Source: Tubiluchus corallicola
Taxonomy: Eukaryota > Priapulida > Priapulimorpha > Priapulimorphida > Tubiluchidae
Length of the DNA: 64,000 nucleotides
Assembly: GCA_030141605.1 (NCBI GenBank)
Contig: JAQGDQ010000035.1
Coordinates: 434,001-498,000, forward strand
Direction of reading: 5' to 3'
The position numbers and the translations under genes are program-made. The first letter of the stretch is position 1; every line of letters starts with the position of its first letter. Below are positions 26,383 to 64,000 of the stretch, piece after piece. Below the pieces are notes generated by a model that searched no databases, had not been told where the DNA came from, and was given only the letters and a program-made list of their open reading frames with translations.

Positions 26383-28568
26383 CTATGAAAATAATTGCAA
26401 ACATTAATTATTTAAAAAGACATTTTCATTTAAGACAAGCAATCCTCAAAAATTACCAAGTTTCCTCACATTTTAGTTTTTCCACTTTAATATCATTACA
26501 CAACTAGAGGCTGTATAACACAAATTTAATTCATAATAAAAACGACAGGGACAATTAATGAAAAATCCCACAATTAAAAAGAAAAAAAACAGGATATTTC
26601 AAATCACCACTGGTGTTAATCTTAAGGTAAAAGAAAAAAGGAAAAAAATAACATGAAACTACTAATACTATTATGTTAGGAGTTTTTTAAATTATTAATA
26701 CTCAGAAATTAATAACATAAAAAATACAAGGTGATACAGAAGCACAGCTTGCATACAACTTGCATTTTATTTTTAATCACTAATTTTTTGTAATGCGAAC
26801 GTCCTTCAATTATTTAATGTTGGTTTACTGAACACGAATGATGTTTCATGGCATGCAAGATATGATTTACTGGAAATTAGTAAAGGAAAATTCATTGATC
26901 AAAAAATTGACCAGGATGTAAAAGAATAATTTTATTTGTCTTCAAATAATCACTGGATAGTATATAATAATAATCTACATAATTGAAAGATTGAGGAGAT
27001 GGCAAAAGACCACATGGTCATCAAATCTGCCATCCTAATTGCAACTATGAACTGTAACAAACAAAAGTGAATTGCAATTTGAAAAACGACTCAGTAAGTT
27101 ACAATAGCAACATCATTCTATCAAGTATCAATGGAGAATAAATACTTTTGTGGAAGTTGCCATTTTCAATTTTGTTTAACTGCACTACAAAAGACAATAT
27201 TGACCTAAATGATATAAATTCAGTCAAAAAGTCCAAATGGAAGAAGTACATAAAAAGTGAAATTAATGTGTTTATCACACAACATTAAAAAATTAAGATT
27301 TTTAAAACAACAGTTTTCAAAGGCAAGACTATGTGTTAAAATGCCATTTAGATGACATGAAAAAAATTATGGCTATAAGGTTGAACATGATTGACCTAAA
27401 AGCAAATTTTAAAAACTCGTTTAAAAAGATTTGAAATGTACATTCTGTCATTTTGCAAATGATACTACAGAACATATGTTTGAATGTAGGTCAATATACA
27501 TTAGTAAATGGGGATTATCTGTGCAAGATATTAGTGATACACACATAGATAAATTAAGAAAAGTTCGACTGTATGTCACTTGACTGTATGAGCTCTTGCA
27601 GCTAAAACTAAAAGTATAATGAAAGACAAGTAACCAGTAATCACTGATTAGTGAAAAAGAAAAAAAATTATGTGTACAAAGTGAACAAAATACGCGTTTT
27701 TGATCTTGTAAACTGGCACTTTTTATTGATGTCAGTTTGCTCGCCATTTTGGTGTGTATCCACGGTACCTACTACAGAAAGTTGAAGGCTGTGAAAGTAA
27801 ATGAAAACAAATGTACTGTGTGATGTTAATCAGCTAAGAGAACAAATTCTCTCTTAACTATTGGCAGAAGCTTTGTCATGGTTGTGCATTATACTGTAAG
27901 TTGATGATGGTCAACTGCAGCAGCCTCATGTCATTTGATAGGTCTGTTGCAAAATTACAGTCCACAATCACATCTCTGTTGTGTCTCACTCTAAAGTTCA
28001 GAGTGAGAATATTATTCATTTAAGTTAGGCATTATTTAATTATCATGTATGGTATATTGAGTTTACTGACTAAATTATTCACATACTACATTGTGATTAG
28101 GCCTAGAGTCTAGACATTTATTTATTATGACTTAACTGACGCAGTTCACTCGTGATGTTTCATCACTTTTTGATTTCACATTCATGTACTACTTTGGATG
28201 TGCAAGCTATCTTATTACTAGTTTAAAATTTAACTAATAGTAATAATTAGCATATAAGCACAAAAAAAATTTGCAGTAATTTTACAACAAACCTTTTTGA
28301 CTAAGCATGTCATTCGCCAAAGCAAGGTTTGAAGCGCTCCCTGGCAGTCGCTTTTTTGATTTTCCAGGCAAAACAAACCCATAAAAAAGTTTACAGGTTT
28401 TCCGTCCTGGCACATAAACACATCTTTAGCAAAACTTAACAAGGCAATGCTGTGTATGTTAAGAGGTATTTTAAATTATTAGTTTTATTAATATTATAAA
28501 AATGTTAACGTTTTCACAACTATTTTCATAAGAAAAATTATCGAAATTTATGTAGGGTGACCGTGATT
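26383..28568. other. head-to-head gap between MEK and ClC-7
   Basis: About 2.2 kb between the two divergent genes. It contains a retrotransposon fragment (27180-27590) and should contain the MEK promoter and any noncoding first exon. A minus-strand ATGGCGAGC at 27747 opens a frame that looks coding for about 22 codons, but no donor site or family match supports an exon. No other feature was recognised. Confidence 0.4.
27180..27590 (+). mobile_element. 3' fragment of a non-LTR retrotransposon (C-terminal zinc knuckle)
   Basis: The frame near 27436-27487 reads CTFCHFANDTTEHMFECRS, a C-x2-C...H-x4-C arrangement with the DTTEH core seen at the C-terminus of many LINE polyproteins. Upstream, SKWKKYIKSEIN near 27233 fits the preceding helix. 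The frames are interrupted, so the fragment is dead. The family is not determined. Confidence 0.5.
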
Positions 28569-28576
28569 TCACGTGA
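28569..28576 (+). promoter_or_regulatory. CLEAR-like E-box TCACGTGA before ClC-7
   Basis: TCACGTGA ends 10 bases before the putative ClC-7 start codon at 28587. The vertebrate lysosomal-gene element bound by TFEB/TFE3/MITF has the consensus GTCACGTGAC and sits close to transcription starts; CLCN7 is among its known targets. The core and the flanking T and A match here. Whether it lies in the promoter or the 5' UTR cannot be told. Confidence 0.45.
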
Positions 28577-28586
28577 TCAAAACAGT

Positions 28587-52923
<24,337 letters not shown>

Positions 52924-55900
52924 ATATTTAAAATGTTAGTTTAACTACTGTTTGTTTTGTTTTTGTAGAGACTCATTTTCAGTTTGCGCCAAAAAAATCT
53001 GGGAAGTGAATTTCCTGGAAAATGTATCTGTAGATATGTGCTTGACAAAACATTTTTGCTATGTCCTATGACTTACATTTTCATTTCAAAACCTGAATGA
53101 ATGATTTTGAAATCTAACTGACAAGTTCAAATAAATTTTAACGAGAATTTGATTCCATCGCCTGCAGTTTGCTATAATGCAGAGAGACTGAAAAATATCG
53201 TAAAACAATCGAAGGCGAAATTCTGATTTTTTTTACTTAATTATTGCAGTTACAAATTAATTATTATCTGTATTAAGAATGGTAAGTATTTATAAAAAAG
53301 CTTTGAATGAGATTTCATTAGTATTTTATGGAGCAAGTCTGCCGTTTGTCTGCAAAATCTTGTCTTAAATTTGCAAGATATTTGAAAACTGAAGCTTTGA
53401 AAGTGAAGGTCTTCAACTGTTTGTTGATCATGCAAAAATGTGTCGCATTTATGTAAGTTTGAACTGTGCAAAAATATTTTTTTAAGGGATATAAAACCTG
53501 TGAAGTTGTGCCTTTGCAATGAGAACGGCTTCAACTAATCACCTACTTTATTTTAATTATGAAGTTTTCTGCTAGTTGGTACAAATGTGTGGTATAACTG
53601 TATTTTTTAATTCATAATTAGTAGAACTAAATATAGCTGATTTGTAATAGCATTAGCTTCCTCTGCGGCAGCACGTAACACAGACTCATCACCTTCACTA
53701 AGTAATTATGTAGCTTTCTAATTAGATTGCTTACTCTTGCTGTACATATCACAAGTAGAACAATTAAATATGGTATTATTGTTAATACTGTGATGTAGTA
53801 TGTTGTCAATAATTTGAAATGCATGTGAATAGATAACATTGTCACGTCAAAATGTGAGCTTGCCATTTCCGCCTGACATAGTGTTTAGTGACTTTTGTAT
53901 TTTTTTTTACTTTGTCACACTGGTAGAATTTTTCATTTTTGGTGGTGTTCAAAATAGAAATGTTTTTAGCAACAGCCTAATAGTACATATAATAGAGAAG
54001 AGAAGCATTTTGAAACTTACAGATTATAACTTCACTTACGGATGTGTACGTATATTCCTAATATACTCGGAATGCATAATAGCCCTCTACTAATTTACAT
54101 CTATAGAGACATACTCATTCTTTAAATTTTACAGTTAAACTGCATTTGCTAAACTACATTCAAATGTTCTAAAGCTAAAACTGTGATATGTATTATACTG
54201 TTGTTATACCGTTTATACAGGCTAAATATAAGAAAGTAAATTCAGTGTGAACGAGCCTTTATTTTTATATTAATAGGTTATTTGCAACTAGTTAAAGGAT
54301 GGTTATTAAAACCTACACAATTACTTTGCAATTGGATTGTGAGTTGTATCAAATTATACCAAATATATACTCTATATAGAGATTATGTTCTCTAGTTTGT
54401 GTTTTAATTAATTATTAGTTGGGGAGTCGTATAGTAGTAGCTTGTTCATAAATTTTTCTCTTCTTTTGTAATATTATGAATGTGGTTTGGTTATTAGACA
54501 AAATTTTAGATTGCACAGTAATTGCTTTAACAGTGATTTCATCCATATTTTACTGGTTTTACCCATGCAGTGTTTGGCATTCACTCTCTTTTCTGATTTT
54601 TTTTGCAGTTAATATGTTATTATAATTATTTATTTCTCACTCTATTAATGGGACTATCAATAGTTTACATGCATCTAGACGGTTTTTTAACATGACGCAT
54701 GTCAGTTGTTTACATGCAAGTTACAAACGTACATGCTTTGCATAGTATATAAATTTCTGGTGTACCCCATTCTCTTTGCCAGGCAACCCTTTTTCACGCG
54801 TAAGTTTACCAGACAAGTGAATTGAAATGAAAACTTTATTGTTACATCTATATTACTACATCTAAGAGTATCCAATGTAAAATGACGAAAAATCATGCAT
54901 TAGTGGGTTTAGCCAGTAGCCTGTTATTTCTCGATGGTCTTTCGACAGTGAAATCTGACGTTTTGACCTTTAATGCGTGACCTTGAAGTCCAGGGTGAAC
55001 AAATCTCAGTGAAACCAATACCTTTGGTTCCCCTCTGTGAAGCCTCTCATCATCACATACTACCATTACTCGACATATAGTGCTCTCGGACCCCAATTTT
55101 CAATTTTTGCCCCCACCACCATAGGCGAAAACATTTTTCAGTATACGTCTGGGTCATACGCAGTCTAACTCGCTCATCCCATGACCTTTGACCCGCGTAG
55201 GAGACGGGCATTACCCACTTTAATAGTGTGAGATTCAATATAGCTTTGTGCTTTTGTGAATTATTAAAGGAACAAAAAGGCACAAGGATAAATAACAAGT
55301 GCAAGCCTCCCATGTTGAACTGCGGGACAGTGCAGATTTCCAATGAAATACAAAGAAATTTACATTTTTCGATGTGATATATTTTAATAATACGCTGCCA
55401 TGGAAAATCACTGGCACTTGTTTAAACTATCAATTATAGTCTTTCAGACTCATAGAATGAAAGAAATCTTGTCGCCTACCGCACAACCAGATTTGTAGCT
55501 TAGCTAATTATTTCAACATAACTAAGACAAAAAACTGTAGTAAAAGCTAGTAAACTTTTTTTAAACAAGCAAGATTTAAAAATCCTTTTAGGGTTCTGAA
55601 ACTGGAAAATATGGAAGAATTAGAGTACTGAAACATCAACCAGCCAAACTGTTAAAACATTTGCAGCTAAAAAGAGAAAAGAAAAAATATTGTTAAAAAA
55701 GAACACGTATGTAAAAATACAGTATAATTAATTAGTAAAAGCTCGGAACCAGTGTTGTTTTTGTTACTGTAGAATGACAAGACTCAAGCGACTACATATA
55801 GGTATATTTTTGAAAACAACTGAACACTAGTTAGAATCTTTTAGAATGAATTTTGAAGTCAAATGTAGCACAGTTTTCTATTTGAATAGAGCGTCTTTAC

Positions 55901-56660
55901 CCGTTATTATCATTTATCTGGTAATTCATGTTTTTTTCAGTTTATGTATATATATATGTTGTAATCTCTCCAAAACTTGTTTTTAAGTAAACACTCCATT
56001 AATGCTGAAAAATAGTGAGACCTTGAATCATTTAAGACTGGTTTTTTGTTAAGAACGCTATTCTGAGACTGTGCCTTTAGCTATAATTTTGCTAGGATTT
56101 TCTTAGTGGTGCTGCGTGCAGAGATTATAGGTTCGCGGGATAAAGGTAAGAAATAGCATAGAAACTCAGGTAACTAACTGCCTGTCGCTCGGTATTTTAT
56201 TTTTATAAATCAAATTACTGATTTAAATCAAGTCAACAATTGAAAGTTAAAAATGCGTTATACATTTTATAGGCATACAGTACAATCAAATGCATATATA
56301 ACTGTATATAGGTTTATAAATCCAGAAACTGCATTTGCTTCTCTTTTCTGATAGTTACGTTGTATGTAAAAGTCGGTCTTGCACAGCCGTGTCCATTCTG
56401 AGGCGCCATTAGTATGGCACGAAGCCATACTAAATTAATACCAATATGTCTGGCCCTGCTAAATGATTCCTTGGAAGACAGTCAAAAAATTCATCCCTTG
56501 CAGCTAGTCTACCAGATCAGCATTTCCAATGTTAGGTCGCTGACACTAGATTGATTCTATACTTAAATTATAATTTTGATTAATTAATGTCAACATTATT
56601 ATTGCAGTAATAATAATTAAACTTTGATACCAAATTTGAAAGGCAGGAAATGTGGAAAAA
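52924..56660. other. intergenic region between ClC-7 and the oxidase gene
   Basis: No protein gene is supported. The first part is presumably ClC-7 3' UTR. AT-rich frames at 53250-53534, 53627-53866 and 53839-54093 lack recognisable domains. A retrotransposon-tail-like segment lies near 54822-54846 (minus-strand AATAAAGTTTTCATTTCAAT). The stretch 54950-55215 is less AT-rich and includes TGACCTTTGACC, resembling part of the repeat at 45731. Confidence 0.4.
53130..53135 (+). terminator. candidate polyadenylation signal for ClC-7
   Basis: The first AATAAA after the stop codon lies 207 bp downstream. No cleavage site can be confirmed. Confidence 0.45.
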
Positions 56661-56734
56661 TTGGCGGCCTGGATTTGAACCAGGGACCTTCTGCTTTACA
56701 ATGCAGACGCTTAAGATCATTAAGCCATGCCCCC
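56661..56734 (-). other. tRNA-like relic (Thr-type anticodon loop)
   Basis: The minus strand gives a good T arm (CCTGG-TTCAAAT-CCAGG), a five-pair anticodon stem around ATTGTAA (anticodon TGT) and a D arm with GCTT/AAGC, followed by TTTTT. The acceptor stem does not pair (5' GGGGGCA against 3' CCGCCAA), so it is more likely a tRNA pseudogene or SINE head than a working tRNA. Confidence 0.45.
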
Positions 56735-56804
56735 GTGGATAAGGTAATTCAAAGTTTATTCAATCTCTCAAAAGGAAACTTATTTGTATTTTAGGTTAAC
56801 AGTC

Positions 56805-63173
<6,369 letters not shown>

Positions 63174-64000
63174 GTAAAAATTTTAAAGTAGCCTGTTTGT
63201 AATGCAGAAAATTAACAAAATAATATCTCATTCAGGTTGTCCTAATTCAATCATAGTTTTTTTTTTGTTAGATATCGAACTATGATATGCCAGAATGGTT
63301 TCAGTATATAAATCATCGTTCAACGTAATGGCTAATATTATTAACATAAAGAGACAGGCTCTATAACACAATCAGTCAGAACCACTTATGCACAAGAAGC
63401 TGAAATTAATTAATCAATGCATTTGAATTAGCTGTCCTTAATTCAGTCATGGATTTTTAAGTAGCCAACTATATTATTAAGCCAGAATTAACAAACCTAA
63501 CGGTTCACATACATGCATATGTGTATATATACTATATATATATATACTGTATTATCATCAACAATTAACCTAAGTGTGACAGCTAGGTAACTGAAGAAGG
63601 GATGATATTAAGGCTATAATTATGAAAACCTCGATTCGAACCTAAAATAACTTAGCACTTCAACTAAAGAAGTTTCTTTATCTTTAAAACGTATGAAATA
63701 CCAGGCAATCAGCACAGTTTGGCTGTCATTTCCGTGCACAATTTTTAAACAAATTATTAGCGTTTTTATTGCAGAAAAAAATCAAGTAATATGCATGCCC
63801 TTTAAGAGACAACATGTTATTAATGATTCGAACACCTATTCGAAATTATGTAAAACTGAAATTCGAATTTGATTCAGATTCGAAATCTCGAAATCATTTG
63901 TGAGCATTCTTTACCAGAAAGCAAATCCAAATCGAATTCAAATAAATTTTCGAAGCACGAATAAAAAGTGGCATCGCAAACAGGCAGTATTACTTGATTT
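63174..64000. other. oxidase intron 5 (partial) with TTCGAA-rich tail
   Basis: No further exon of the oxidase was found before the edge. At about 63818-63962 there is a degenerate cluster of ATTCGAA/TTCGAAT words. A B-box-like GGTTCGAATCG on the minus strand near 63630-63645 stands alone. Confidence 0.4.

Noticed and set aside
27448-27747. Minus-strand 99-codon frame starting ATGGCGAGC
   Set aside because: Only the first ~22 codons look protein-like, there is no matching donor or downstream exon, and the opposite strand carries a retrotransposon fragment.
53627-54093. Hydrophobic frames between ClC-7 and the oxidase
   Set aside because: They are composition-driven AT-rich frames without splice context or homology.
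56661-56734. Functional tRNA-Thr gene
   Set aside because: T and anticodon arms are good but the acceptor stem does not pair; kept only as a tRNA-like relic.

Overview
The window is AT-rich nuclear DNA from an animal. The genes are split into many short exons with GT-AG introns from under 100 bp to about 6 kb, and every recognisable protein has a close metazoan counterpart. The phylum cannot be settled from the sequence; an invertebrate is most likely. There is no bacterial or viral gene organisation, no rRNA and no CRISPR array.

Five protein genes can be assembled by following reading phase across splice sites. (1) Minus strand, 603-15609 and running off the left edge: TUG/ASPSCR1, a UBX-domain tether and p97/VCP cofactor (9 exons seen). 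(2) Plus strand, 17845-21596: mitochondrial ribosomal protein bL12m/MRPL12 (4 exons, complete). (3) Minus strand, 24452-26333: a MEK1/2-type MAP kinase kinase, complete, with nearly all of it in one 1,041-bp exon. (4) Plus strand, 28587-52923: a ClC-7-type lysosomal chloride/proton antiporter (22 coding exons, 791 residues, complete), with a CLEAR-like E-box 11 bp before its putative start codon. (5) Plus strand, 56805-63173 and running off the right edge: a secreted polyamine-oxidase-like flavoprotein (5 exons seen). TUG and MRPL12 are head to head, MRPL12 and MEK tail to tail, and MEK and ClC-7 head to head. The genes are functionally unrelated housekeeping and signalling genes, so nothing suggests an operon-like system.

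Introns and intergenic gaps are loaded with transposon debris: three copies of one pogo/Tigger-like family (4900-5762, 11380-12139, 39802-40783) and a second Tigger-type element (41122-41667), two of the four elements still carrying a broken N-terminal DNA-binding region; two inverted copies of an unnamed non-autonomous DNA element (16318-17050 and 29344-30249); a short element (6235-6572) inserted 8 bp from a TUG splice donor; three parallel copies of an unidentified ~0.45-0.5 kb repeat; and at least two decayed non-LTR retrotransposons plus a third C-terminal fragment. Simple repeats include a CT tract next to a ClC-7 splice acceptor, a compound tetranucleotide array, and a minisatellite present in both orientations about 480 bp apart in the oxidase gene.

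No previously undescribed biological system was found. The most useful leads are the CLEAR-like box at the ClC-7 start, the nearly intronless MEK, the signal peptide on the oxidase, and the repeat families that can be defined from this window alone.
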